Below are positions 44,595 through 54,152 of a DNA stretch of 64,000 nucleotides, one piece after another (positions within the stretch are counted from its first letter, which is position 1; every line of letters starts with the position of its first letter). Position numbers and translations under genes: made by a program. Under the pieces are notes generated by a model. It was given only the letters and a program-made list of their open reading frames with translations. It was not told the origin of the DNA and did no database searches. Location: contig JAGWMZ010000001.1 in assembly GCA_028871475.1 (NCBI GenBank), forward strand, positions 248,001 through 312,000, written 5' to 3'. This DNA comes from Sphingomonadales bacterium. GTDB taxonomy: Bacteria; Pseudomonadota; Alphaproteobacteria; Sphingomonadales; Sphingomonadaceae.

Positions 44595-45052
44595 ACCGGG
44601 TGCTCGACGACGTTGAGCGAAGGGCTGTTCTTGAAGAGCCAGCCCGAAAAAATCTTGTGCCAGGCCAGCGGGTCGGAGACGCGCGAGCGTTCCTGCACGA
44701 AGACCTGGACGAAGGCGCCGGTCTCCTGCTGCGCTTCCCAAGGGGCAGTCTTTTCGCACGTGGCCAGCTTGACCACCACATTGCCAATCGTGCGCTGCTC
44801 GCCGGATTTGAGGACGATGTCCTGCGTCAGATTGTTGCGCTTGTTGATGATGCCCAGCGTCGCCACCCGGTCCTTCACGGGCGTGCCATACTGGCTTTCC
44901 ACCGCGCCGCCCGCAGGCTTGGCGGCAGGCGCTGCCACATCCTTGTCAGCGCTGGTCTCGCCCTGTCCCAGCAGGTTGCCCTTGCAACCGGCCAGCGACA
45001 GGGTGCCGCATAGAACCGCACCGATCGCGAATCGCGAGGCGAGAGAACGCAT
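44393..45052 (-). CDS. DUF2155 lipoprotein, complex I neighbour
   Basis: A 219-residue predicted lipoprotein. The signal peptide ends in a lipobox, LSLAGC, with the lipidated Cys at about residue 23. The DUF2155 core follows (TLGIINKRNNLTQDIVLKSG, WEAQQETGAFVQVFV, WHKIFSGWLFKNSPSLNVVE, HPVYDVWVKDC), and then a disordered Ala/Pro tail of about 55 residues. Function of the family is unknown. It is 19 bp downstream of the NDUFA12-like gene, as is common in alphaproteobacteria. Its 3' 202 bp, covering the tail and the end of the core, are antisense to the end of aat. Confidence 0.88.
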   Translation of the reverse strand: MRSLASRFAIGAVLCGTLSLAGCKGNLLGQGETSADKDVAAPAAKPAGGAVESQYGTPVKDRVATLGIINKRNNLTQDIVLKSGEQRTIGNVVVKLATCEKTAPWEAQQETGAFVQVFVQERSRVSDPLAWHKIFSGWLFKNSPSLNVVEHPVYDVWVKDCAMKFPGEEESPEDFKAASRAPKAAGSGAPVNGPADAAPPPPTLPAVNEDNGGEAPSPN

Positions 45053-45071
45053 CGGTGCGACAGCCTTGCAA

Positions 45072-45476
45072 TCAGGCGTCAGGCGACCAGGCCTCGTAAT
45101 CACCCGTCGCGGCCGGACGGTGGCCGCCCGCTGCCAGCGAACCGGCCGGGTGATGCGCCTTGGCCGTGCCGGTGGCGTTGGGGGTATATTCCACTTCCCA
45201 GATACGCGGGGGCGGCAAATGGCTCTCGGGCACGCCGTCATAGGAATTGTGCAGCCAGCCGTGCCACTCGGCCGGAACGCGGCTCGAGTCATTCTCGCCG
45301 TTGTAGATCACCCAGCGGCGCTCACGTCCGGCAAACGGGCTGTTGCTGCCCGCCGGCACGATCGTCTTGCTGCGATAATATTTGTTGCCCTGGAAATCGG
45401 TGCCCACATGCTCGCCATTGCGCTTGTTGTAGAGCCAGGTTCCCAGCGTCGTCGTGTTCCACCAGGTGAAGAGCAT
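45072..45476 (-). CDS. NDUFA12-like NADH:ubiquinone oxidoreductase accessory subunit
   Basis: A 134-residue homologue of mitochondrial NDUFA12 (B17.2), an accessory subunit of respiratory complex I found in alphaproteobacteria. Diagnostic blocks: VGTDFQGNKYYRSK, GRERRWVIYNGENDSSRVPAEWHG split over the domain, and WLHNSYDGVPESHLPPPR. GAGGG lies 9 nt before the ATG. Probably peripheral on the cytoplasmic arm and involved in assembly or stability. It is co-transcribed with the DUF2155 lipoprotein gene. Confidence 0.92.
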   Translation of the reverse strand: MLFTWWNTTTLGTWLYNKRNGEHVGTDFQGNKYYRSKTIVPAGSNSPFAGRERRWVIYNGENDSSRVPAEWHGWLHNSYDGVPESHLPPPRIWEVEYTPNATGTAKAHHPAGSLAAGGHRPAATGDYEAWSPDA

Positions 45477-45627
45477 CGGACAATTCCCTCAATCGAAAAC
45501 AGGGCATGGCCGGCACGCAGGGCGCCGCCATCAACGAAAGCCGCCTAGCGGATGCAGGGGCACAAGCGCAAGTGGCGATAAGGCGATAGAGCGCCAGAAT
45601 GCATAAGACAAACGGCGCAAGGGGCGC

Positions 45628-46275
45628 TCATTCCCGGAAGCCGCGCCCGTCACCGGGCTCATCCGGCGCATCCTCCTCCGCCTCGGCCACCCAGCGTTCG
45701 GCGTCGAGCGGATCGCGCAGCGCCAGCAGCGCGCGGGCCTGTGCCATACCATGCCCTGCGCGCAGCAGGCTGGCCATCTGCCTTTCGCGCAGGCCCGGGT
45801 CGAGCGACTGATCTGATGTCATCTCCCGCGTGAAAGGCCCAAAACCCTTGCGCCGCGCCATCGCCAACACCGCGCGGCGCGCCTCCGCCTCATCGGGAGC
45901 ACAGTCCTGACGGATACTATCCTCGATACCCGCAGCGCTGAGATCCTGCGCGATGCGGCGTGAACCATAGCCCCGGCGTAGCAGACTGCCTGATCGCATG
46001 CGGGCAAAACCGGCATCGTCGACATAACCAAGCTCGACAAAGCGCGCGATCACCGCCGCGATGTCCGCCCTGCCCGCCCCAATATAACCGCCATCCCCGT
46101 CCTCGGGGTCGCCGGCCCAGCCGCGTTCTCGTAATTTACGCGTGAGATAGGCCTCCAGCTTGCCCGCGCTGGTGGCAAAGCGCGCCACATAGGCCAACGC
46201 CATCTCTTCCAGCCGCGCGGCATCAAGCGGGCGCGGCGCCTTTCGTCCACCACCTTGCGCCCCGTCGCTGCCCAT
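45628..46275 (-). CDS. recX: RecX family regulatory protein
   Basis: Inhibitor of RecA filament extension. The 215-residue protein consists of three-helix RecX repeats: YVARFATSAGKLEAYLTRKL, ADIAAVIARFVELGYVDDAGFA with RMRSGSLLRRGYGSRRIAQDL, and the C-terminal LRERQMASLLRAGHGMAQAR. The ATG at 46273-46275 has GAGG 5 nt upstream; starts at 46296 and 46368 lack one. No recA is nearby. The gene is divergent from the fatty-acyl-AMP ligase gene. Confidence 0.85.
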   Translation of the reverse strand: MGSDGAQGGGRKAPRPLDAARLEEMALAYVARFATSAGKLEAYLTRKLRERGWAGDPEDGDGGYIGAGRADIAAVIARFVELGYVDDAGFARMRSGSLLRRGYGSRRIAQDLSAAGIEDSIRQDCAPDEAEARRAVLAMARRKGFGPFTREMTSDQSLDPGLRERQMASLLRAGHGMAQARALLALRDPLDAERWVAEAEEDAPDEPGDGRGFRE

Positions 46276-46487
46276 ATCTGCCTCATTCAGAGTCATTGCG
46301 CCATAATCGTGCCACAGTCGCCCTCCAAGGGGGAGCGCGAAGCGGTACGCCCTGCGTGCCGAAAACACAATTCAAGGCCCGGCTTTCACTGTGTCGCAGC
46401 CGAATCAGCCGGATCAGAGGCGCCATAAGGCGCCCTGACGGAGGGTGCGAGCGGTGAAGCCCAAGACGAAAACGGACAAGACGCCCC

Positions 46488-48269
46488 ATGACAGACACCG
46501 CCGTGCTTGAGCATCCGACCGCGCTGGTTGCCACGCCCAATGCCGACGCCCTGCCGCGCCGCCTCGCCAATTTCGGCACTTTCGTCGAAGCACTCGATTA
46601 TGCCGCCAAGGGCGTGCGCGGACTCAACTTTCACGATCCGCGCGGCAACCTCACCCGCGCCTATCCTTTCAGCGAATTGCGCGAGGATGCGGTGGACGTG
46701 GCCTGCCGCCTGATCGCGCGCGGCGTGAAGAAGGGCGATCGCATCGCCATGGTCGCGGAAACCGGGGCCGAATTTGCCGCTCTGTTCTGCGGCGCGATCT
46801 ATGCCGGCGCCTGGCCGGTGCCGCTGCCCCTGCCCACCAGCTTTGGCGGCAAGGACAATTACATCGACCAGCTTGCCGTCCAACTCCGCTCGTCGGACCC
46901 GGTGCTGTTCTTCTATCCGCCAGAAATCCTCGCAATGGGCGATGCCGCCACGGTCGCACACAATGAGGCCAATGGCGCCACCTGCCAGGGCCTGGGCTGG
47001 GACGTGCTCTATGCCGAGCCCGTGATCGACGTGGCGCTGCCCGAGGCGCGGGGCGAGGACATCTGTTATCTGCAATATTCCAGCGGCTCGACCCGTTTCC
47101 CCCATGGCGTCGCGGTCACTCACGCCTCGCTTATGAACAATCTGGCGGGCCATGGCGAGGCGATGCGGATGGACCTGCATCCCCTCGACCGCTGCGTCAG
47201 TTGGCTGCCGTGGTATCACGATATGGGTCTGGTCGGCTGCTTCCTGTCGATCATCGCCAATCAGGTCTCGACCGACTATCTGCGCACCGAGGATTTCGCC
47301 CGCCGCCCGCTGGCCTGGCTCGATCTGGTCAGCCGCAACGAGGGCACCACGGTCAGCTATTCGCCCACGTTCGGCTATGACATCTGCGCCCGCCGCATTT
47401 CCAGCCAGACCCATGTGGCCGACCGTTTCGATCTGTCGCGCTGGCGCCTGGCCGGCAATGGCGCCGACATGATCCGCCCGGACGTGATGCAGAGCTTCGT
47501 CAACGCCTTTGCCCCCGCCGGTTTCCACGCCAATGCTTTCCTGCCTTCCTATGGCCTGGCCGAAGCGACGCTGTCGGTCACCATCATGCCGCCGGGCGAA
47601 GGCATCCGCGTCGAACTGGTCGAGGAAGAGCGCCTGTCTGGCCAGCCGCGCGATCTGTCGCGCCCGGCCCGCTATCGCGCCATCGTCAATTGCGGCAAGC
47701 CGGTGAAGGACATGGTGGTCGAGATTCGCGACGGCGCCGGCAAGGTGCTTAGCGATCACCAGATCGGCAAGGTGTGGTGCAAGGGCCCCAGCGTCATGCA
47801 CTCCTATTTCCGTGACCCGGAATCCACCGATGCCTGCCTTGTCGACGGCTGGCTGGACACCGGCGATATGGGTTACCAGAACGCGGACGGCTATCTGTTC
47901 ATCGTGGGCCGCGCCAAGGACATGATCATCATCAACGGCAAGAACCACTGGCCGCAGGACATTGAATGGGCGGTGGAACAACTACCCGGCTTCCATCAGG
48001 GCGACATCGCCGCCTTCAGCCTGGAAACCGAAACCGGCGAGGAAACCGCCGCTGTGCTGGTCCACTGCCGCGTCTCCGACCCTGAAGAGCGGGTGAAGCT
48101 GAAGAACGCCGTGGCCGAAAAGGTTCGCTCCATCCTTGGCCATCCAGCCGTGGTCGAACTGGTGCCGCCGCGCACCCTGCCGCGCACCTCTTCGGGCAAG
48201 CTGAGCCGCGCCAAGGCCAAGAAGCTTTACCTTTCCGGCGAGATCGAGCCGTTCCAGCTGGCGGCATGA
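46488..48269 (+). CDS. Fatty-acyl-AMP ligase (FAAL-type adenylate-forming enzyme)
   Basis: A 593-residue ANL-superfamily enzyme. Motifs in order: the adenylation P-loop variant LQYSSGSTRFPHGVAVTH at about residues 199-216, SWLPWYHDMGLVG (typical of the FAAL branch rather than acyl-CoA ligases), LPSYGLAEATLSV, DGWLDTGDMGYQNADGYLFIVGR and PRTSSGKLSRAKAKK with the catalytic Lys. FAALs activate fatty acids to acyl-adenylates for transfer to an acyl carrier protein in lipid or polyketide synthesis. No carrier protein, synthase or sphingolipid gene is adjacent, so the pathway is open. It is followed by a strong terminator, so it is monocistronic. Confidence 0.85.
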   Translation: MTDTAVLEHPTALVATPNADALPRRLANFGTFVEALDYAAKGVRGLNFHDPRGNLTRAYPFSELREDAVDVACRLIARGVKKGDRIAMVAETGAEFAALFCGAIYAGAWPVPLPLPTSFGGKDNYIDQLAVQLRSSDPVLFFYPPEILAMGDAATVAHNEANGATCQGLGWDVLYAEPVIDVALPEARGEDICYLQYSSGSTRFPHGVAVTHASLMNNLAGHGEAMRMDLHPLDRCVSWLPWYHDMGLVGCFLSIIANQVSTDYLRTEDFARRPLAWLDLVSRNEGTTVSYSPTFGYDICARRISSQTHVADRFDLSRWRLAGNGADMIRPDVMQSFVNAFAPAGFHANAFLPSYGLAEATLSVTIMPPGEGIRVELVEEERLSGQPRDLSRPARYRAIVNCGKPVKDMVVEIRDGAGKVLSDHQIGKVWCKGPSVMHSYFRDPESTDACLVDGWLDTGDMGYQNADGYLFIVGRAKDMIIINGKNHWPQDIEWAVEQLPGFHQGDIAAFSLETETGEETAAVLVHCRVSDPEERVKLKNAVAEKVRSILGHPAVVELVPPRTLPRTSSGKLSRAKAKKLYLSGEIEPFQLAA

Positions 48270-48301
48270 TCGCGCCCCCGACCTGACACGGCTCAATGGA
48301 G

Positions 48302-48339
48302 CGGCCCGGTGCGAGAGTGGCGCACCGGGCCGTTCTTTT
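48302..48339 (+). terminator. Intrinsic terminator after the fatty-acyl-AMP ligase gene
   Basis: A 12-bp perfect stem CGGCCCGGTGCG/CGCACCGGGCCG with a 7-nt loop, followed by TTCTTTT. Confidence 0.9.
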
Positions 48340-48447
48340 ATGCACTGACCGGGGCTGAAGGCGCTTTAGTCATGCAATACAGCTTGCAAGGCCGCCTGAG
48401 ATACCCCACATCATGGGTCTGTTCGCGACGATGAGAAGCAGGTTCCC

Positions 48448-49650
48448 ATGGCCTCCACACCCACCCAGCTTGATGCCCCCACCATCACCCTGACCCCGCC
48501 CGATCCGGTTCCCGTGGTCGCCCCGGCGCAGGCGGCGGGCCTTGTGCCGCTATCGACCGAGCAGACCAGCAAGCTGGATGAAAAGGTCGATGCCTTCATC
48601 GCCGATCTGGTGGCGCAGGATGCCGCCAGCCCGGAATTCGGCAAGAAGGTCGACCAACTGACAAACATGGGCCGCAAGGAAATCGCGGCAGCCTCGGGCC
48701 TGTCGAACCGCTTCCTTGACCGCCCCATCCGCGCCATGGACAAGGACAGCGGCGTGGGCAAGGATCTGCTGGCACTGCGCCAAACTGTGGAGGATCTGGA
48801 CCCCGGCAAGGCTGGGATCATGGGCAAGCCGCGCAAGCTGCTGGGCATCATCCCCTTCGGCAACAGCATGAAGAAATATTTCGACGGCTATGTCTCGGCG
48901 CAGGGCCACATCAAGGCGATCCTCGACCGGCTGGCCAGCGGCAAGGACGAGCTGCTGATGGACAATGCCGCCATCGATGTGGAACGCGGCAAGCTGTGGG
49001 AAGCGATGGGCAATCTGGAACAGATGATCCACATCTCGAAAAAGCTGGACGAGAAAATCGAAGACAAGGCTGCCGATCTGGACGCCACCGATCCGGCCAA
49101 GGCCAAGGCTCTGCGCGAATCGGCCCTGTTCTACACCCGCCAGCGCACGCAGGATCTGCTGACGCAAATGGCGGTGACGGTGCAAGGCTATCTGGCCCTC
49201 GATCTCGTCAAAAAGAACAATGTCGAGTTGGTCAAAGGCGTGGAGCGCGCCAGCACCACCACCGTCGGCGCGCTGCGCACCGCAGTGACGGTGGCGCAGG
49301 CCATGACGAACCAGCGGCTGGTGCTGGGACAGATCACTGCGCTCAACACGACGACGGCCAATATCATTGATTCGACCAGCGCCCTGCTGAAGGACCAAAC
49401 GTCGAAAATCCACGAGCAGGCCGCCAGCAGCACCATTCCGGTCGAAACGCTGCAACGCGCCTTCCAGAACATTTATGACACGATGGACACGATCGACACC
49501 TTCAAGCTGAAAGCGCTCGATTCGATGAAGCAGACGGTCAACACCCTCTCGGGCGAGGTCGAGAAGTCCAAGGCCTATATCGCCCGCGCGCAGGGCACCG
49601 CGCAATCACAGGCGGTGCAAGGCGGCGCCGACCTGCTGTCGCTGAGCTAA
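48448..49650 (+). CDS. TelA family toxic-anion resistance protein
   Basis: A 400-residue, mostly helical coiled-coil cytoplasmic protein of the TelA/KlaA family, linked to tellurite and other envelope stresses in plasmids and firmicutes. Diagnostic stretches: LDRPIRAMDKDSGVGKDLLALR, IIPFGNSMKKYFDGYVSAQGHI, ERGKLWEAMGNLEQMI, and the C-terminal VETLQRAFQNIYDTMDTIDTFK. It lies 5 bp before an XpaC-like gene. The telA-xpaC pairing is known from Bacillus, so the two products probably act together. Actual tellurite resistance cannot be inferred from the family. Confidence 0.88.
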   Translation: MASTPTQLDAPTITLTPPDPVPVVAPAQAAGLVPLSTEQTSKLDEKVDAFIADLVAQDAASPEFGKKVDQLTNMGRKEIAAASGLSNRFLDRPIRAMDKDSGVGKDLLALRQTVEDLDPGKAGIMGKPRKLLGIIPFGNSMKKYFDGYVSAQGHIKAILDRLASGKDELLMDNAAIDVERGKLWEAMGNLEQMIHISKKLDEKIEDKAADLDATDPAKAKALRESALFYTRQRTQDLLTQMAVTVQGYLALDLVKKNNVELVKGVERASTTTVGALRTAVTVAQAMTNQRLVLGQITALNTTTANIIDSTSALLKDQTSKIHEQAASSTIPVETLQRAFQNIYDTMDTIDTFKLKALDSMKQTVNTLSGEVEKSKAYIARAQGTAQSQAVQGGADLLSLS

Positions 49651-49655
49651 GCCAC

Positions 49656-50393
49656 ATGTCGGCGCAGGATTCCGATGCCATTCTGGCCGCCGCCCGTGCC
49701 AGCCTGAACAACCAGCGGGCCGGTGGCCGCCGCGTCGCCATGGGCAAGCCCATCGGCAAGCGGTCCGCCGCAATGCGCCGCGCCCAGACCAAGCGCAAGG
49801 CGTTGATAGCGGTCGCCGTGGTTCTGGCGCTGTTCGTGGCGGTGAAGCTGGTGGGGGTCATCCTGCATGGCATTGGCCTTCTGGCGATTGCCGGGGTCGT
49901 GCTGCTGGGCATCATCGCTCTGATGGCGCTGACCCGCAGCACACCGGTGAAGGTGCCCTCGCTGGAGCAATTGCGATCTGCCCCCGCCAAGACGCTGGTT
50001 GTCGACACGCAGGTCTGGCTGGAGGCGCAGCGCCCTGCCCTGCCCGCGCCTGCTCTGGATCTTGTCGGCCAGATCGGCGGGCAGCTTGATCAGTTGGCCA
50101 CCCAGCTTGACCGGCTGGATGACAGCACCCCCGCCGTGGCGCAGGTGCGGCAACTGGTCGGCCAGCATCTGCCCGATCTGGTGGGCGCCTATACCGCCAT
50201 CCCTCCCTCGCTGCGCAGCGCCAAGCAGGGCGAGGCATCGCCTGATGAGCAACTGGCCGCCAGCCTTGGCAAGATCAGCACCGAGATCGACAGCGTGACC
50301 CGGCAACTGGCCGAAGGCTCGATCGACCAATTGGCGATCCAGACGCGGTTTCTCGATTACAAATATGGCGGGGACGAGGTGTCGCAGGGTTAG
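49656..50393 (+). CDS. Membrane protein, XpaC-like partner of TelA
   Basis: A 245-residue protein: a basic N-terminus (KRSAAMRRAQTKRKA), two close membrane helices (LIAVAVVLALFVAVKLV and LLAIAGVVLLGIIALMAL) and a soluble helical domain of about 150 residues ending in TRFLDYKYGGDEVSQG. It follows the telA-like gene by 5 bp. The XpaC assignment rests on this pairing and on the architecture rather than on strong motifs. A plain hypothetical protein is the safer name. Confidence 0.55.
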   Translation: MSAQDSDAILAAARASLNNQRAGGRRVAMGKPIGKRSAAMRRAQTKRKALIAVAVVLALFVAVKLVGVILHGIGLLAIAGVVLLGIIALMALTRSTPVKVPSLEQLRSAPAKTLVVDTQVWLEAQRPALPAPALDLVGQIGGQLDQLATQLDRLDDSTPAVAQVRQLVGQHLPDLVGAYTAIPPSLRSAKQGEASPDEQLAASLGKISTEIDSVTRQLAEGSIDQLAIQTRFLDYKYGGDEVSQG

Positions 50394-50403
50394 CCCCGCG
50401 CGC

Positions 50404-50850
50404 TCAGTCCCCCAGATCCCGGTGACTTTCGAGATAGTCGGCGGGCACGCGCAATTGTTCGGTGGCCGCGCTGGTCTCCTGCAGAAACAGGGTCAGCCCC
50501 CACATCAGCAGGGCAATGGCGATCATGAACACGCTGGCCGCCACGCGCTCCAGCGGATAGTCGGCGACATCCTCGACAAACAATACCGCCACCGTGGCGC
50601 CGATGGCCAGACCCGCCAACACCAGCACCCTGATCGCCCGGTTGTTGAGCACGATGCGCCGGTCGACCATGCGCATCTCCACCACCACCAGATCATGCTC
50701 CGCGCCCGAGGTCTCGCCATACATCTTCTGCAGGGCCCGCGCCCGGTCGACGATACGACCAAGGCGCGTGGAGAGGATGTTCATGATGTTACCGATGGCC
50801 ACCAGCACGAAGACCGGAGCCAGCGCGGCCTGAATGGTATGTGCGATCAT
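50404..50850 (-). CDS. DUF2721 membrane protein
   Basis: A 148-residue protein with three predicted membrane helices ([40 protein letters not shown] and [17 protein letters not shown]) and the DUF2721 block [14 protein letters not shown] between the first two. The ATG overlaps the acs stop by 4 nt, so it is translated with acetyl-CoA synthetase. Function unknown; the linkage hints at acetate uptake or membrane homeostasis during acetate growth, which is speculation. Confidence 0.8.
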   Translation of the reverse strand: MIAHTIQAALAPVFVLVAIGNIMNILSTRLGRIVDRARALQKMYGETSGAEHDLVVVEMRMVDRRIVLNNRAIRVLVLAGLAIGATVAVLFVEDVADYPLERVAASVFMIAIALLMWGLTLFLQETSAATEQLRVPADYLESHRDLGD

Positions 50851-52775
50851 GCGCGGGTGGCGATCAACACATCAACCACGCCAGGGTCAGCCAGCGTGCT
50901 GGTATCCCCCAGATTGGACGTATCGTTCTCCGCGATCTTGCGCAGAATACGGCGCATGATCTTGCCGCTGCGTGTCTTGGGCAGGGCAGCGGTGAAGTGG
51001 ATGACATCAGGCGTGGCGATGGGGCCGATCTCCTGCCGCACCCATGCGATCAGCGCCTTGCGGGTCGCCTCATCGCCTTCCTCGCCTGCGTTCAGCGTGA
51101 CATAGGCATAGATACCCTGGCCCTTGATGTCGTGGGGCATGCCAACGACGGCGGCTTCGGCCACCTTGGCATGGGCGACGAGCGCGCTTTCCACCTCGGC
51201 CGTGCCCATGCGGTGGCCCGAAACGTTGATCACGTCATCCACCCGGCCGGTGATCCAGTAATAGCCATCCTCGTCACGGCGGCAGCCATCGCCGGTGAAA
51301 TATTTGCCGGGATAGGTGCTGAAATAGGTTTGGAAGAAGCGCTCATGGTCGCCCCAGACGCTGCGCATCTGGCCCGGCCAGCTCTGCGCGATGACGAGAT
51401 TGCCCTCTGTCGCGCCGTCCAGCACCTTGCCATCGGCATCGACGATCTGCGGCACGACGCCGAACATCGGCCAACTGGCGCTGCCCGGCTTCAGCGGCGT
51501 GGCGCCGGGCAGCGGGGTGATCATATGGCCGCCCGTCTCGGTCTGCCACCAGGTGTCGACGATGGGGCAGGCCGCCTCGCCCACCACATTGTAATACCAT
51601 TCCCATGCCTCAGGATTGATCGGCTCGCCCACACTGCCCAGCACGCGCAGGCTCTTGCGACTGGTGCGCTTCACCCAGTCGTCGCCTTCGCGCATCAGGG
51701 CGCGCAGGGCGGTGGGCGCGCCGTAGAAGGCCGTCACCTCATAGCGGTCGACAATCTGCCAGAAGCGGCTGAAATCGGGGTAATTGGGCACGCCTTCGAA
51801 CATGACGGTGGTGACGCCATTGGTCAGCGGGCCATAGACGGCATAGGAATGGCCCGTCACCCAGCCCACATCGGCTGCGCACCAATAGACATCGCCCGGG
51901 CGCACATCGAAAACATACTCATGCGTCATCGCCGCCCAGGTGAGATAGCCGCCGGTGGTGTGCATCACCCCCTTGGGCTTGCCGGTGGAGCCGGACGTGT
52001 AGAGGATGAAGAGCGGGTCCTCGGCGCTCATTTCCTCGGGCGGACAATCGGGCGAGGCGGCCTCGCGCTCGTCCAGCCACCAGTAATCACGCCCCTCGGC
52101 AATGTTGACCGGGTTCTGCGCATGGTCAACCACCAGCACGGCGCTGACCTCGGGGCATTGCTCCAGCGCCTTGTCGACATTGTCCTTGAGCGGCACGAGA
52201 CGGCCGCCGCGCATGCCACCATCGGCCGTGACGACCAGCTTCGAGCCGCAATCGAGGATGCGCCCGGCCAAAGCATCGGGCGAAAATCCGGCAAAGACAA
52301 TCGAATGGATCGCCCCGATGCGCGTGCAGGCCAGCATGGCCACCGCCGCCTCGGGGATCATCGGCAGATAGATGGTGATGCGGTCACCGCGTTTGGCGCC
52401 CAATTTCTTGAGCACATTGGCAAAGCGACAGACCTGTTCATGCAGTTGCGCGTAGGTCAGGCTGACATGCTGGCCGGGGTCATCGCCTTCCCAGATGATT
52501 GCCGTCTGATCGCCGCGCGCCGCCAGATGCCGATCAAGGCAATTGGCCGAGACATTGAGCGTGCCATCAGTGAACCAGCTAATCCCGAAGTCGTCCTGAT
52601 CAAAGCTGCTCTTGCCCAGTTGCGTCCACGGCTTGATCCAGTCGAGCCGGGCGGTTTCCTCACGCCAGAAAACCTCGGGCTCGGCAATGGAGCGGCGGTA
52701 TTTCTCGGCATAGGTTTCCGCCGAAATCAGGGCGTTGCTCGCCCATTCGGCGGGCACGGGATAGGTGGTGGACAC
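50847..52775 (-). CDS. acs: Acetyl-CoA synthetase
   Basis: Two-step AMP-forming enzyme converting acetate, ATP and CoA to acetyl-CoA. The 642-residue protein has [20 protein letters not shown], the acetate-pocket [56 protein letters not shown] and [11 protein letters not shown], with the catalytic lysine that is acetylated for regulation in other bacteria. The GTG at 52773-52775 is chosen because GGGAG lies about 8 nt upstream and the family starts STTYPVP. It is coupled to the DUF2721 gene downstream. Confidence 0.97.
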   Translation of the reverse strand: MSTTYPVPAEWASNALISAETYAEKYRRSIAEPEVFWREETARLDWIKPWTQLGKSSFDQDDFGISWFTDGTLNVSANCLDRHLAARGDQTAIIWEGDDPGQHVSLTYAQLHEQVCRFANVLKKLGAKRGDRITIYLPMIPEAAVAMLACTRIGAIHSIVFAGFSPDALAGRILDCGSKLVVTADGGMRGGRLVPLKDNVDKALEQCPEVSAVLVVDHAQNPVNIAEGRDYWWLDEREAASPDCPPEEMSAEDPLFILYTSGSTGKPKGVMHTTGGYLTWAAMTHEYVFDVRPGDVYWCAADVGWVTGHSYAVYGPLTNGVTTVMFEGVPNYPDFSRFWQIVDRYEVTAFYGAPTALRALMREGDDWVKRTSRKSLRVLGSVGEPINPEAWEWYYNVVGEAACPIVDTWWQTETGGHMITPLPGATPLKPGSASWPMFGVVPQIVDADGKVLDGATEGNLVIAQSWPGQMRSVWGDHERFFQTYFSTYPGKYFTGDGCRRDEDGYYWITGRVDDVINVSGHRMGTAEVESALVAHAKVAEAAVVGMPHDIKGQGIYAYVTLNAGEEGDEATRKALIAWVRQEIGPIATPDVIHFTAALPKTRSGKIMRRILRKIAENDTSNLGDTSTLADPGVVDVLIATRA

Positions 52776-52877
52776 GAAAACTCTCCCAATCACGGCACGG
52801 GCAGACACGATCCATGACGCCCCCGTCCGGTCATTAGTCTTGGCATGTGCCCGTCACAGGTCAAGGGCACAAAGCGC

Positions 52878-53633
52878 TCAGTAGAACCACTTCTGCCGCC
52901 AGCCATAGAGATGGTCGACGGGCTGGCCATTGGCGTCGGTGGCGGGGCGGAAACGGAACCGCTCCAGTGCCAGGCGGCAGGTGATGGCATCGCTGTCCGG
53001 GTCGCCGCTGCTTTCGCGCACATGGCAGTCATGCGCACGGCCATCCGCCCCCACGGTAAAGACGATAAGCGCCGAATGGCCAATGCGCGCATCGCTGCCC
53101 GCGCGGGGATAATCGCGCGCCGAATCGATGCTGCCGGCGATTTGGGCCAGAGGCGTGCCGCCGCCACCCTGCCCCGCCCCGCCCGCGCCATTGCCGCCCC
53201 CGGTTCCCGCCGCGCCGGCGCCCGGCCCGGCACCATCCTCGCGCATGCCCGAGGTGTCGGCCGCTCCAGTGGCGGCCACCTGCGGCGCGGGAGCCACCGT
53301 CAGGGGTATGATCGGCACCGGCGCGGTGATGGTGCGAGGGGTCACACGAATGCCCGCCGCGCCCTGGGTTGCTGCAGGTCCCGGCGCAGGGAGCGGGGCA
53401 GGATGCGGCGCGGGAGGCGCGGTTTGCGCCGGTGTGGAAAAGGCAGCCAGCGCGCTTTGCGCCACCTGTTGCCGTGCCGCCGGGCTCAGGCCCAGCAGCA
53501 ACAGACCCGCGAGCACAACCTGCACGCAAAGTGCCAGAACCATGCCGCGCCAACGCAGACCAGCCCGCCCCTGCCGTGCAAAGGCGGACCCGGCCGACGC
53601 GATGGGGCCCGGGGATGCGGCATCACGCTTCAC
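52878..53633 (-). CDS. TonB-like energy transducer protein
   Basis: A 251-residue protein with TonB layout: a basic N-terminus, one signal-anchor helix (MVLALCVQVVLAGLLLLGL), a long Pro/Ala-rich then Gly-rich periplasmic spacer, and a C-terminal TonB-like domain (ARIGHSALIVFTVGADGRAHDCHVRESSGD, then LERFRFRPATDANGQPV). Two cysteines in the domain could pair. The helix lacks an obvious SHLS-like histidine motif and no exbB/exbD is nearby, so energy transduction is not assured. GTG at 53633 is a best guess; TTG at 53657 is possible. It is 27 bp after the cytochrome c gene. Confidence 0.75.
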   Translation of the reverse strand: MKRDAASPGPIASAGSAFARQGRAGLRWRGMVLALCVQVVLAGLLLLGLSPAARQQVAQSALAAFSTPAQTAPPAPHPAPLPAPGPAATQGAAGIRVTPRTITAPVPIIPLTVAPAPQVAATGAADTSGMREDGAGPGAGAAGTGGGNGAGGAGQGGGGTPLAQIAGSIDSARDYPRAGSDARIGHSALIVFTVGADGRAHDCHVRESSGDPDSDAITCRLALERFRFRPATDANGQPVDHLYGWRQKWFY

Positions 53634-53660
53634 ACCGCCCCCGACGCCCGATGGCAAAGG

Positions 53661-54041
53661 TTACTTGTTGCTCACCAGAAAGGCCACGACATCGGCGCGC
53701 TGCGTGGCATCGGGCAGCGAGATCACCATCTTCGTGCCGGGCACCATCTTGTTGGGGGCCTGCAGGAAGGTGTCGAGCTTCGCCGCGTTCCACACGATGC
53801 CCGATGCCTTGAGGGCGGGCGAATATTGGGCGAAATCGCTCGACCCGGCCTTGCGCCCGTTCACACCGTTGAGATTGGGGGCGATCGTCGGCTTTTGCCC
53901 CTTGTTGAAGACATGGCACATCTGGCAACGCGCCTTGACCAGAGCGGCGCCGGCCTGGGCATTGCCCGCCGCCATCGCCTGCGGCGCCAGAACGAGAGAC
54001 AGCGACACAAGAGCGCCCGAAACAATGCTGCGCAGAACCAT
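53661..54041 (-). CDS. Class I cytochrome c (c2-like)
   Basis: A 126-residue periplasmic electron carrier with a signal peptide (MVLRSIVSGALVSLSLVLAPQAMA), the heme motif CQMCH, APNLNGVNGRKAG after it and the axial methionine in VPGTKMVISL. It resembles cytochromes c2/c550 that feed terminal oxidases. GGAG lies 6-7 nt before the ATG at 54041. The next gene on the strand, 27 bp on, is the TonB-like one. Confidence 0.93.
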   Translation of the reverse strand: MVLRSIVSGALVSLSLVLAPQAMAAGNAQAGAALVKARCQMCHVFNKGQKPTIAPNLNGVNGRKAGSSDFAQYSPALKASGIVWNAAKLDTFLQAPNKMVPGTKMVISLPDATQRADVVAFLVSNK

Positions 54042-54152
54042 GAATACTCCCCAATCGGTGCGGCGCTCTGCGCCGCTTCGACAGGGGATTAGCACAGATC
54101 ATCCGCCTGATACAGATAGATGGCGGCAAAATGCTCCGCACGCAAATAGCTG

